A stretch of 64,000 nucleotides of DNA, taken from contig QYRS01000013.1 of the NCBI GenBank assembly GCA_006503535.1, positions 1,736,001 through 1,800,000 of the forward strand. Direction: 5' to 3'. The notes beneath the pieces are model-generated. The model was not told where the DNA came from. It made no database searches and worked only from the letters and a program-made list of their open reading frames with translations. Position numbers and translations under genes: made by a program. The first letter of the stretch is position 1; every line of letters begins with the position of its first letter. This document shows, piece after piece, positions 45,272 to 56,106 of this stretch. The DNA is from Arthrinium phaeospermum (lineage: Eukaryota > Ascomycota > Sordariomycetes > Amphisphaeriales > Apiosporaceae).

Positions 45272-45635
45272 CGTAGCTGTTGCGTTTATGCCGGACCACT
45301 TCGTTTCTTCGGACTGTAGGTACTGTACTCCCTGGTGGGAATGGGACTGCGATGCAACGTGGATGGGAAAAGCAATCCAGAGGAATGATCAAATAAGAAG
45401 CAGAAAAGGGTTATGTCGCCAGAAAAGGAGCAAAAGTTTATTGAGCTGGAGGCATCATGATGAAACAGTCGTGGGGTTATGGTTTGTCTGCAGTCAATCA
45501 TCCGAGGTGCCCAGTAATTAATAATTATTCTGTACGAGCATCGATTGCGGCGGACCTAGCCTAAAGTCAACTTTCAGGGTCTCATCTCCGGTACCATCTC
45601 GACTCCCGAGCCCCCTAAAACAAGCAACAAGTGCC
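45272..45635. other. Divergent spacer upstream of ERV2
   Basis: About 360 bases, probably the ERV2 promoter. No ORF supported. Confidence 0.4.
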
Positions 45636-45782
45636 ATGGGTCAGTCGATCTCTGCTGATAATGGGGCAATTGCTGCTCAAGGCGCTACAGTTTCCTCTAA
45701 CCTGGGTCGCCTAGCTTCCAGAGGGTTGGACAAAATAGGAAATTTGGCCTTCACCGCCTTCAGCTCTCGTTCTACTACATAA
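45636..45782 (+). CDS. Possible microprotein (48 aa), MGQS N-terminus
   Basis: A 48-codon frame beginning MGQSISADNGAIAAQG and ending LAFTAFSSRSTT. The ATG has a good context (gtgccATGG), and Gly2 with Ser5 fits a loose N-myristoylation consensus. A GTAAGT donor-like site begins one base after the stop. I do not recognise a family, and such a short frame could be chance. It lies head-to-head with ERV2, about 360 bases away. Confidence 0.25.
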   Translation: MGQSISADNGAIAAQGATVSSNLGRLASRGLDKIGNLAFTAFSSRSTT

Positions 45783-46067
45783 TGTAAGTTCGACATGTGC
45801 GCCTCACACATACGCCTTCACTGTCTTCCGGAAAAACATATGTTATTGCAGTTTACTGCTAAATCTTCCGTTATTATGGATTTCGAGCCCCTTGATGTCT
45901 GCCCAAACTGCTCGTATTTGTCCACAAATACGAGAGGTGCGCCTGCTTCATTGAGCCCCCCCGGTCGAAGTGAATCCTTGACAGTCTGAGCCAAACCGTG
46001 ACTAGGGACCAAATACATGCAGCAAATGACGGCGCGATGATGTGCAACTCCCCGAGTCTATATCGCT

Positions 46068-46856
46068 TCAGGTATCGCCGACCCATCCGCCATCGACGAC
46101 GTGACTGCCTCCAGTGATGGCACTGGAATCATCTGCCGCCAGGAACAGCATCAGCCTGGCGACCTCGGCGGGCACCAGGACGCGCTTCAGGCTTTGCGCC
46201 CTCAGTGTCGACTCCTCGTACTCCTTGGTGAGCACCTCGTCGATCTGCCGCTGCGTCGCGATGGACCCCGGCATGATTGAGTTCACCCGGATCCCAAACT
46301 CCCCAAACTCTTTGCTGTGCATCCTCGTCATCCCCATGATGGCCGCCTTGGCTGTCGTGTAGACCGGGACGTCGGTGGCCGGGATCCGCCAAGTGATGGA
46401 TCCCATGTTGATGATGCTGCCCGAGCCTTGCTTCTTCATCGAGGGAACGATGTGCTGGGTCAGGAAGAACTGGTGGCGCAGGTTCACGTTGATGTCCTGG
46501 TCGAACGACTCGGGAGTGACCCCCGCGGTCGGCACCCGGGCACTGGCGCCGGCAGACGCAGCATTGTTAATGAGCACGTCGACCACCTCATGTTCGGCCA
46601 GGACCGTCTCAGCACATTTCTTGAGCTGGTCCAGGTTTGTCACATCGCAGTGCAGAAATTGTGGCTGCGAGGAGCCTGGGATTTCTTTGATATGCTCCAG
46701 CAGTTTCGCAGCCGAGCTCTCCGAGTAGTCCAAGAAGACGACAGTGGAACCCTGTCTACAAAACAGTTCGACTGCGGCTGCGCCGATACCCTCAGCACCG
46801 CCGGTGATGAGCACTGTTTTGTTCCTCAGGCTCGGGTAGGTAGCAAAGTTATCCAT
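46068..46856 (-). CDS. Short-chain dehydrogenase, D-xylose 1-dehydrogenase (XylB)-like
   Basis: Single exon, 262 residues from the ATG at 46856; a longer frame from 46910 adds 18 Pro/Cys-rich residues unlike an SDR start. Classical SDR motifs: cofactor loop TGGAEGIG near residues 16-23, LINNAA near 95, catalytic Ser in NMGSITW, and YxxxK as VYTTAKAA. An acidic residue after strand 2 (FLDYSES) suggests NAD+ preference. The segments YPSLRNKTVLITGG, INVNLRHQFFLTQ and MKKQGSGSIINMGSITW closely resemble, from memory, the NAD-dependent D-xylose dehydrogenase of Caulobacter (XylB). That makes oxidation of a pentose or related sugar to its lactone plausible, but the substrate is inference. The C-terminus ends DGGWVGDT. 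No lactonase or dehydratase is adjacent. Confidence 0.85.
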   Translation of the reverse strand: MDNFATYPSLRNKTVLITGGAEGIGAAAVELFCRQGSTVVFLDYSESSAAKLLEHIKEIPGSSQPQFLHCDVTNLDQLKKCAETVLAEHEVVDVLINNAASAGASARVPTAGVTPESFDQDINVNLRHQFFLTQHIVPSMKKQGSGSIINMGSITWRIPATDVPVYTTAKAAIMGMTRMHSKEFGEFGIRVNSIMPGSIATQRQIDEVLTKEYEESTLRAQSLKRVLVPAEVARLMLFLAADDSSAITGGSHVVDGGWVGDT

Positions 46857-48339
46857 CTTGGGACCTGGGCAGCAGTGTGGGCGCGCAGGAGAAGGCGGGG
46901 GTTTGCGCAATTTTGCAGCTACTTGTGCTTCACCAAAGACAGCTCCTTTACTCTGTGTTATTAGCCAGCAGAAATCTCGGACCCCGAATGAGGGGGTGTC
47001 GAGTACGTTTTATACCTCCGACAGCCTGCCGAGAGGCCGTCGTCATGTTTTCCCCAAAATCATCCTGGTTGGGCCAAACAGCCAAGAGCAGGATGCATGA
47101 ACTAGGTATTGGGCAACAGTTTGCGTTGCGCATATGTCCTCTTATATGCTGTTGACATGGGTTGACCATCCAGGTCCGTCCCGTTTTGACGGCCCACCCG
47201 ATAGAGTGGGAAACTCCGCGCATTACATACTTGAGTCTGACTTTTCCTCGGGCTTCCCCTTTTCACTACCTATATGTCCTCAGCTCACATCAAAGAGACA
47301 ACGGGCGATGATGCGGGGGAGGGAGGGGGTCCGGGTGTGGAGGGGACGTGGGGGAGTGGACATGAGCTACATATGTATGCCACCGGCTCTCCAATTCTAA
47401 CGTACAGTAGCTATCATGTTCATTAATGATTCTGACAGCACTTCGGGCATAGGCTATCTGCTTCTTTCTCGCCTAGGCAGGTGGTAGCAAACCGCATATC
47501 CGAGTCCAGATAGAACTGACTTGGTCTAGCTAGCAGATATCAACTTTTGAAGCCAACCTTTCCATGCCACTTCCGCCAATCCCGCGCTTACTCTCTTGGC
47601 AGACACGCTCAGATCAGTCTCTGCCGCTCATGGAACCACCCTATGCGACGATGCCTCCCACCTCCTCAGCTCCAACCCACCTTGGCGGTCGTGGTGGTTT
47701 CGATAGTTGCGAGAGATCTACTCAATATCAACATCCTGTCGGCCCAATTACATAATAAGGCAAGTCAGCGTCAGTGCCAAGCGACATCGGCTCTCTGACA
47801 GCAAGCTGCAATTGCGGACCGGGTTCCCATTGTGTGCGCGTAATGTGGACTTGGCAGCCTGGGCGGCCGTCGTAGCGCATGGTAGCTGGGTTGACCGACT
47901 CAGTTGCTGTCAATAAAAGATAAGCAACCCGTTAGCTTCGGAGTGCCACCCGGTCGGATAAGCTATGCCTGCGATGCCTGCGATACCCAGCCCCGCCCCG
48001 GATGACTCCGCTTGCACTCGAGAATTCCCGAGTCTGGAATAGCCCCTGCTGTCAAGACCGGGGCTTCCCACCTGGGAAAGCAGGGTCAGGCTGTCAAAGG
48101 GCAGATACGGCCCCGGTCGTTTTTATCGCACTATGCATAGCTTGTCAACAACTTGATAGCAGAAGCCGCACTCCAATTATCAGGTGGGACTCACCGAGCC
48201 GGTATCTTGTTGCTCACCTTGCCAGATGCCCATTATATAAGGCAATGCTGCCTCCCGGACTATGAGACTAGGTTAAGCAACTCACCGGCTCCTTCCCAAG
48301 TCATCCGCACCCAGAGCCCAAAGCCCCTCTCCCAGCAAC
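46857..48339. other. Divergent intergenic region between SDR and asparaginase
   Basis: About 1.5 kb that should hold both promoters. CCCCGG/CTGGGG-rich blocks occur near 47310-47360. No coding exon or RNA gene. Confidence 0.4.
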
Positions 48340-49425
48340 ATGGTGTCTGTCAAGTTTCTCCTGTCCCTCGGGGCGAGCCTTGCCCTTGCGTCCCCTGTGC
48401 CTGCTCCTCCCCGCCCTTTGTTGATGGACCGCGAGGTGGGCCAGTTCAACGCCAGCCGGCCCAACGTCACCATCTTCGCGACAGGCGGCACCATCGCCGG
48501 CAGCGCCGGATCGAGTGACCAGACGACCGGTTACGAGGCCGGCGCTTTGGGTGTCGATGTCCTGATTGACGCCGTTCCCCAGCTCTGGAACGTCTCCAAC
48601 CCGAGCGGCATCCAGTTCGCCAACGTCGGCTCCTCGGAGATGACGCCGGCGCTCCTCCTGAACCTGACGCAGATGGTGCAGCAGGAGCTGGACAAGCCCG
48701 AGGTCACGGGCGTCGTCGTCACCCACGGCACCGACACGCTGGAAGAGACGGCCTTCTTCCTCGACATCACCCTCCGCACCAACAAGACGGTCGTCGTGGT
48801 CGGCGCCATGCGCCCCGCCACCGCCATCAGCGCCGACGGCCCCATCAACCTGCTCGGGGCCGTGACCGTGGCCGCGTCGCCCTCGGCCGCGGGCCGGGGC
48901 GTCATGGTCGTGCTCAACGACCGCATCGCCAGCGCCTACTACACGACCAAGACGCAGGCCAACGCGCCCGACACCTTCAAGTCGTACGAGCAGGGCTTCC
49001 TCGGCTACCTGCTCAACATCAAGCCCGTCTTCTACTTCCAGCCCGCCCTGCCCACCGGCCGGCCCTACTTCAACGTCACCGAGACCGCCGCCACCGACCT
49101 GCCCCCGGTCGAGATCCTCTACGGCTACCAGGGCCTCGACCCCAAGCTCGCCGCCGCCGCCGTCGCCAACGGCGCCAAGGGCCTCGTCTGCACGGGCATG
49201 GGGGCCGGCAGTTGGACCCAGCCTGGCCAGAAGGCCCTGGAGCAGCTCGTCCAGGAGAAGGGCACCGCCGTCGTCTTCTCGCGCCGCACCATGGACGGCT
49301 TCGTGGACTCCCGGCCGGTCGGGTACGGCGGGGGCTTCTTGAACCCGCAGAAGGCTCGCTACACGCTCATGCTCGCGCTCAGCGCCGGCTACGGCGACGA
49401 GGAGATGCGCGCGCTGTTCGAGTAG
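48340..49425 (+). CDS. Secreted L-asparaginase, type II (asparaginase/glutaminase family)
   Basis: Single exon, 361 residues. A signal peptide (MVSVKFLLSLGASLALASPVPA) indicates secretion. The asparaginase fold follows: TIFATGGTIAGSA with the first catalytic Thr, then VVVTHGTDTLEETAFFLD carrying the second Thr-Asp pair, VVVVGAMRPATAISADGPINLL with the conserved Ser/Asp region, VVLNDRIASAYYTTKTQANAPDTF and LVCTGMGAGSW. Several N-glycosylation sequons are present (NAS, NVT, NVS, NLT, NKT). The enzyme hydrolyses asparagine to aspartate and ammonia outside the cell, in nitrogen scavenging. Intronless and very GC-rich with strong third-position G/C, so long open frames also exist on the other strand. 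The family is bacterial-like, but secreted fungal members are well known. Confidence 0.95.
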   Translation: MVSVKFLLSLGASLALASPVPAPPRPLLMDREVGQFNASRPNVTIFATGGTIAGSAGSSDQTTGYEAGALGVDVLIDAVPQLWNVSNPSGIQFANVGSSEMTPALLLNLTQMVQQELDKPEVTGVVVTHGTDTLEETAFFLDITLRTNKTVVVVGAMRPATAISADGPINLLGAVTVAASPSAAGRGVMVVLNDRIASAYYTTKTQANAPDTFKSYEQGFLGYLLNIKPVFYFQPALPTGRPYFNVTETAATDLPPVEILYGYQGLDPKLAAAAVANGAKGLVCTGMGAGSWTQPGQKALEQLVQEKGTAVVFSRRTMDGFVDSRPVGYGGGFLNPQKARYTLMLALSAGYGDEEMRALFE

Positions 49426-50483
49426 CAGAGCCCGGCCTAGATGATTGGATGGTTGCTCTCGTGAGTGGATGGGGATTATTGGCCCCCTATCAACGAGATG
49501 AGAATCATCCTGCTTATGCCCCGTTATGAGATTATACACATACATAGACACCTATAGACACGTAATTATAAGTTATTAATGCAATTTCTATTGTAATATA
49601 TACTAGGCGTATCAGCTCTTAGAGTTGAGACTCATGCTACGGTGCCTCGTTCTTGCAGTATATCCAGCCTGAAATCACTAAACCAGTACTTAAGGTTCTC
49701 TTCTATAAGTTACACGTGAGTTGAATGAAACGCGGCCAGTTGTAGATGGGCAATTCTACTTTAGCAAAGGCCAGTCATCATGCTTTCCGGATGAGCTGGG
49801 TCTGTCGAGGCATCAGGGGGGAAATTGAAGCTATATGTAAGTATTCTACAGTGGTACTCGAATACGACTGCTGAGAAACAGGAGGTGAGATGAACCATAA
49901 TTACATGCATAAGAGGCACAATTGAATTCCATAGTATTTAAAACGGTTGTTCCAATGTCGTTTCAACAGCCAGGGTCATAACGACCATCGGCGGTGAATT
50001 GGGGACGGAATATGTGAGCTACCCCTATCTGGGATAGGGGCCACTGGAGTCAAATAGGGGTATTCTGTATATGTCTTCCTGCTTCCTGGTGATCCTGAGG
50101 ACCTCAATTTTGTACCACCGTCATCGTCATAACTGGCAGGAGAGGGCGGTTTCTCTATAATTCGCGATCCCAATAGATGGAACGTCAGCATGGTCACCCA
50201 AGTCCGGCACACTGTATGACAGGGACAGTGGCATCGTGTGCCGGGTGTGGGAACACAAAATCTGACTTGTCTCAAGATCACGCAGGCCGTAGCCGTCCTG
50301 TCACAAGACAGAATGTCTAATTACTTCACAACTGTCGGTTTCCCCTGCTAGATCAATCCCTCTCTCTCTTGTCGGTATTCAAGTCATAGTCCACGTCTTC
50401 AGGTTTTCTGCCCCTCAATGCGGACTTCTGAAGGGATTATTCTCTAGTCGTCTTTATTCCGTGATACACAACTGCAATTACAC
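49426..50483. other. Intergenic region
   Basis: About 1 kb downstream of asparaginase, AT-richer than the coding DNA. No gene supported. Confidence 0.4.
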
Positions 50484-50967
50484 ATGGCCAACTCCTCGGA
50501 CCCCGCATTTGGCTATTCCGTGCTGTGGGCATTCCTCGCGCTGCCTATCCACGTCGTGGGCGCTTCTGCTCTCCACCTTGGCTACCGGATTCGACCCGCA
50601 GACCCGACGAGTACCGAGAAGGGAAAGGCGACGGGGTGGCTGACGCGGGAGTTTGTCTACCGCTATAGCGACAGCACCCGCATAATTACGGCTGGACTTT
50701 GTCGGGGGCTGGAGGGAGGCGTGGTTCCAGGCCGTCACCTGGCTGCTGTACACGGCGACGTCGGTGCACCTCGCGTTCGGGACCATGGTCCTGGCCAGTC
50801 TACTGTTCGTCGTCAGCATGGCCGACGCCACCACGATCCTCGGTCGGTTCATCGCCAGCACCATCGTCAACCGGCTCATCCTGGTTTACGAATTCACGCG
50901 GATTCAGCGGCTGGGTTTCACTTCCAGCGTAGGCATGTCACCACCCTCGGCATCGCATCGCAGTTAG
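50484..50967 (+). pseudogene. Frame-disrupted integral membrane protein
   Basis: Two protein-like segments lie in different frames. The first (50484 onward) encodes MANSSDPAFGYSVLWAFLAL and a hydrophobic stretch. The second, about 50685-50967, encodes LRLDFVGGWREAWFQAVTWL, then a transmembrane segment (HLAFGTMVLASLLFVV) and FIASTIVNRLILVYEFTRI. The GWREAWF...T.HLAFGTMVLAS...R.IASTIV.RLI.. pattern resembles poorly characterised fungal integral membrane proteins. Joining the two frames requires crossing an in-frame TAA at 50680-50682. None of the three donor/acceptor pairs I tried restores frame. It therefore looks like a gene broken by a frameshift (or a sequencing error), probably also shortened compared with relatives. 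Confidence 0.5.
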
Positions 50968-52082
50968 CCGATGGCTTTTTGACTGGGTAAATGACGTATT
51001 GAAAAGCTTCATAGTATATAGCGTACTGGAAGGATTTCCTAGCCCCTATATGCATTGGCCCCTTTTGGTCATGTACCTTGGAAGGGAGGTAAACCTAGGA
51101 GATGTAACACCGTCTTCTCAAATACGAAGAGAGTTAGGGTCTCTGTAATCACATTGCTCAACGTGTTCAAAGGCCGATACACGCACTCCTAAGACTAAAG
51201 CCATTTTCTTTGATATACCCTGTAGGTAGTTGATTTCTATCAGTTATCCTTTGCATGTATCAAACATCGAAGTTTCCTGGGCAAGTATCGATAGACTGTC
51301 ATGATACACATCGATCGTCGGCACGAGACGGGTAAAACCGAGTTCCAGACAGAAAAGAAGACATAAAGAAAAGAAACCATGCCACGATATTTTTATCCAA
51401 AGACCCTACCTGACGGATTTCAGAGGTATGCAGCAGAACATCTCATATAAGACAGGAAAACGATCTATCATTATTATCACTACCTGATATAGCAATACTA
51501 ACGATACATTCGACTGCATTGCCACGACTGTTGAAAATAGTCAGGGATCAGTCGTCACATTTTCGAACACCTGGTCCAAGGCAGTGCGTTTGACAGGCAG
51601 GTGTCTTCGTGCTCTGAAGAAACCTGTTCATGGCTCATCAATCAGTTTACTTTATGCGGCGGCTTGGCATATGTTTGGAAAGCCGAGGGAGGGCAGCTCC
51701 TAGCGCCGACATGAAACCCAGTTAGAGATGTTTCGAAGGGATTGTTACTAAGGGGTCAATTAGCCGGACCGGGCGCATATATGCAGCAAGCCGGTTATTA
51801 TCCGTCTGAGAGGCACGTTCTGAGCAATCGCAACTACAGGATGGCTTGCACGGCATGGTGTTGGAAGGAAATCGGAATTTTGTTTTTGGTGGCGCATGAG
51901 CTTTGTATTCATCTAGTGTCTTCAGCTGTGTGTGTATCTATATGCAGTTTGCGAACATGTCTACATGAAGCACATTACTACATCAGCCGGTATCTATTAG
52001 GGTGTGGTAAAGCAAACAGAATTAAGGAAATCTTTCTCCGTGTTCTCGTGCAGCATCGTCATCTTTTCCCGGTGGAGACAAG
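50968..52082. other. Convergent intergenic region
   Basis: About 1.1 kb between the broken membrane-protein gene and the carbonic anhydrase 3' end; AT-richer, no gene supported. Confidence 0.4.
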
Positions 52083-53198
52083 TTACGCGGCGGGTTTCGC
52101 AACCGACGCCACCGTCTCGGCGCCCATCGAAAGCATGTTGGCCTGGCCCAGGGTGTTCTGGGCGAAGCGGGAGTTGAACTTGACGACGTTGCGGACCTTC
52201 TCGTAGCTGGCCGTGGAGATCTTGAGCTTTTGCGTAGCAACCATCCAGCTGACACCCTCGGTGCAGGGGGGCGTGGTCAGGGACCCAGAGTAAGCCTGGA
52301 AGTTGCCTTGCTTGATGGTGTCAACGAGCTCCGACATGACAAGAGGCTTGCTCTTGGTCACGATGCCGGGTGCCTTGATCTCCTCGATGGACGAGAAGAG
52401 GGTCTCCAGCATGGTGGACGCGGATGCCGAGGCGTTCAGCGGGGTGAAGGGCATGACCTTCATGCCGGCAGCAAATCGCTTGTTCGCCAGGGCGTTGTGG
52501 CGGGCCTGGAGGGCAGCGCTGTTGGCGCCAGTATCGATGTCAATGTAGACGCCGATGACAGAGACCTCCTTGGCTTCGCTCTGGAAGACCATGTGCATTT
52601 CCACTGTAGGCCATCGTTAGGAACTCTGTTGTTGCCGGCAGTTGGTGAGGTTGGGGGTGGGGGTGGGGGTGGGAGTTCAACTTACTCGGCATGCTGGTGC
52701 CGTTGTCCAGATGCTCACTTGGCTGGTGGAAGTGAAATTGCTTCATTTCGAACTCGGTTCCTCCCACGTTGATCTTGGCACCGGAACCTTCCATGACACC
52801 CTCGATGGTCGTGCCAAGGTTCTCAAACTCTATGCCTTGGGGCGCATCAGGAATCTCCAACCCGACTTCGGTAGCTCCCATGATGTTGAATTGGCCATCG
52901 ACCATGCTGATGGGTGACTGTTTCGTGCCCACGGCGCAGGCTGAGTTCGCGGCGTCCAAGGTGGCCCACTTGAAAGGCCCCTATGTTTGTTCCGAGTCAG
53001 TTCTGTCTCTATGGGAGGGGGGGCTGCTATCCCATCTTCTGAGAATCGGCTTACCGTTTCGCCAAAGTAACCGAACTTGCCAACCTCGACACCACCGCCT
53101 TCGGCCCGTGTATGGAGATGTGTGCGTGACCCGCAGAAACCAAATACAGGAGAGGCGGCCATAGCCATCAAGGCGAAAACGGATAGTCTGGAAGCCAT
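52083..53198 (-). CDS. Secreted alpha-class carbonic anhydrase
   Basis: Exons 53198..53055, 52980..52686 and 52603..52083; 319 residues. The N-terminus MASRLSVFALMAMAASPVFG is a signal peptide. Alpha-CA signatures are in order: GPFKWATLD near residue 49, KQSPISM near 70, MKQFHFHQPSEHL with two zinc-binding His, EMHMVF with the third His, and LTTPPCTEGVSWMV with the conserved Thr that orients zinc-bound hydroxide. A Cys near residue 65 and one in PPC could form the usual disulfide. The reaction is CO2 + H2O to bicarbonate + H+. Alpha-type carbonic anhydrases are less common in ascomycetes than beta-type and are typically secreted. Intron 2 contains a GGGTGG-type G-rich stretch. The ORF ends with VASVAKPAA. 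Confidence 0.93.
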
Positions 53199-54257
53199 TG
53201 TGTAATAGATATGAGGGACTGATCGAGGAGGCGAAGGAGGAGAACACGGCAAGGAGCGAGGGGCTAATGTATACTGAGATGGCGACGGTGAAGGGAGTGA
53301 GTGTTGGATAACAGACAGAACTAAAAACAGAACGACTCTAGCTCACGGAGCGAGTAAGTATTATTATATAATAAGAATGATGAGATGAGAAAGAGAGATG
53401 AATATTCAGACCCAGATTGCGCTCCACGAGTAGAACCCAAAAACCATGATCCCGAGAGACGTAATCTAACATATATGTATTCGATAGTGGGCGTCCACAT
53501 TGGGCTTGGCGGCGCATCATTACTCGAACAGAGATACAACAGTACCCGAGAGGGATTGGTCGCATGCGAGCAGGCAGGGGTCGGCCGTGGAAAACGTCCT
53601 GAAACCTACGCAACGTGTACCGAGGGACCTGGTACCGAGCAAGGGTCCGGAGGGGCATACCTAATGTTTGGTTCCGTCGTTAGGACCTGGGCGGCGAATC
53701 AGGAGGCGGCTGATGGGGTGCAGAGCCTACCCCGGACTGCGAACAGGTAAAGTTCCGGCAAAGGCCGAAACACCCTGCCGGAGAGAGGACGAGGTAAAGA
53801 AGTGGTTCTCAAGCCCAGCCAACCCCCCCAAGACACCTCATCCCTACCCGTATACGAACGCCAAGTGGCATAGAGAAGCATCCGAAGTATCATGTGCAGA
53901 CTCCCAGGCGAGAAGGAGCCGAGAGGCCTCGATGGGATTGGTCTCCTGCTGCTGCCGCGCCGACTTGGCCAAGGCTGGGCAACCTCAATGTCCCAGATGC
54001 GGTAAGGGAACAGCTTGATCGGTGCTCAATGTACGTATGTACATAGATTCACTAAACGAACATGGCATGGCATGGCAGCCAGCAGAAACGAGAACTTGGG
54101 AAACAGTTTTGGCTGGAGTGGCGAAGTGCCAGAGGAACATGAGGCTAGGCTAGAACTACTAGCCATCCATCCTGTGTTGTGTTTCCCATGAAAGCGGCAC
54201 CCAATGAAAGAGGCGGACGTATCTGACCAACTGACGAGAGAAAGGGACGAAGGATGA

Positions 54258-54293
54258 CAGACACACACAGACACACACAGAGAGAGAGAGAGA
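54258..54293 (+). repeat. (AC)n(AG)n microsatellite
   Basis: ACACACACAGACACACACAG followed by an AG run; simple sequence. Confidence 0.9.
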
Positions 54294-55132
54294 TCGGAGG
54301 AAGTGAAGCTGTCGTCACCACCACCGAACCCACCAGCCAGCCGGAGAGGAGACGACGGGCGAATTCCACCCCGGGCCAAGAAGCGGTATGCAGCAGTCTG
54401 GCTGCGCAGGTCCATCAAGACCGCGACGTTGGGTCTTGGATCGCCAAGGTATAACGTCTTTTTCGTGAAGATCCGCTCTTGGAGTCTCGGCGCTTGGCTG
54501 GCAGGCAGAGCAGGACTTGTTGTTGACTGGACGGTACTGGAGAGGGGAGGGGAGAAAAGAAGCCAAGAGGTCAGCGTGAGCTAAGCAATGCAGCATTATT
54601 GGCACCTCCTGGTTGCCTTGGCAGGGTGAGATGGCAGAAGGCGAAGCATGTAGCTGCGACGCGCCAGGAGGCCATCCACGAAATAATCATGCCATTTTAC
54701 CCAAACTTGTGCTTGGCAAATTGGCTGATGGGCCTGGGCACGACCTCCTTCCTTAGCTACCACGCCTCTGGCAGAGAATTTTTCCACTTGAACCGCCGGA
54801 TCCTGTATGCGAGAAATATGCCCAAAGCAGGAATGGGCGCCGCGTATTTCTGTTTGGCTTGGAAGGAATGAAACGCGATTCCTCAATATCTCCTCCACTG
54901 GGCTGAAGTGCGACCTCTTTTTTTTCTTCAATGCCGATTAGGTACTCATGTATTGGTAGGTAGTCTCAATTGACTTAGGACGGGTGGGCAGGGACCTTTT
55001 CGGCGTGGGCGGGGCCACGCAGCCACGTGCACATCATCTACCTACAGTACCTACCCTCTTACTGAGCAGTGCTGCATGCAGTGCCATTGAAAAGTATGTT
55101 GATATTGAATCGTTTTGCAACACTCAAGGGAG

Positions 55133-55184
55133 GGCTACAGCTAAGGCTATGGCTAAGGCTATGGCTAAGGCTATGGCTAAGGCA
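55133..55184 (+). repeat. 12-bp tandem repeat (GCTATG GCTAAG)
   Basis: About four copies of GCTAAGGCTATG. One frame reads as a run of Ala-Lys-Ala-Met, but the frame is short and no gene is supported. Confidence 0.9.
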
Positions 55185-56070
55185 AGTTAAAAATAAAGTC
55201 AAAAGGTAACATAAAGTTATGTCAAGTGCAGCCGTAATTGCTATACAGTAACTGCGCAGTAATCGCGCATCAAACGGGCGGTTGCTGACGGTTCCGGGTC
55301 TCTGGGAACAACATCCCATGCCTGCTGACACAGTGATGGACAAACATACACACGAGCATGCGGACAAAAGCAATGTGGTCGTTCTTATTTTTGGCCCATC
55401 TGAGGTTCTGAGTCCTGACAGACCTCGAAACTCCGAACCAAGCCTCAGCCCAAGCAGGAGGTCAAGACCAAGATTAGTGCGCACTCGTGAAACGGGCGGT
55501 CCGGGGAAACACGCTACAGCCTAGAGCGTTGCTTGGTTGGTAGGTACCACCAAAAACCTGCCTGCACCTCCAAACCTCATGGTACCTGCGCGGCAGGCAG
55601 GCCTAGAACCCTCAAGCGAAGCCCCTTGGTTCTTGGCTTGTTTAATTACTACTACTACTGGTCAATTGTTGTCAGATAATATATTGTGAGAGATTGCTAG
55701 GTCCCGAGGTCTGTGCATGCAGAAATGAAGAAGAGAACAGAAGCATCGCCATAGCTGCCAGTCGTCGAGTCGTTCGGCGATGTCCCTCGCCCGCTTCCTG
55801 GCCTTTGAGACGATAGATGTGCATTTTTGCAGCGGCGCGTGATCAAATGATTGACGATTACCACCGTAAGTTTCCACGGTCCCGCGATCCGAAGCCAGGT
55901 ATGTGCGATAAGAAGGAGCAAGGCGAGGTCGTCGTTCACTTCAGACGAACAGGGGCGAGCTGGCGGCTACGGTCCAGTGCTTTCAAACAGTTTAAGGCTG
56001 GCGCCGGATTTTGACTGGTGGCACGGCGTGTGGCGTGTGCCATGTGGCGATGTGGCGATGTGGCTTGTGC

Positions 56071-56106
56071 GGTGCCATGTGCCATGTGCCATGTGCCATG
56101 TGCCAT
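56071..56106 (+). repeat. 7-bp tandem repeat (TGCCATG)
   Basis: Five tandem TGCCATG units, preceded by GATGTGGC-type near-repeats from about 56042; local slippage product in non-coding DNA. Confidence 0.9.

Noticed and set aside
46068..49425. Functional cluster of SDR and asparaginase
   Set aside because: Divergent orientation alone; the two reactions are unrelated in known pathways.
48301..49551. 416-codon open frame antisense to asparaginase
   Set aside because: Product is repetitive Gly/Ala/Val/Glu sequence typical of GC3-biased shadows.
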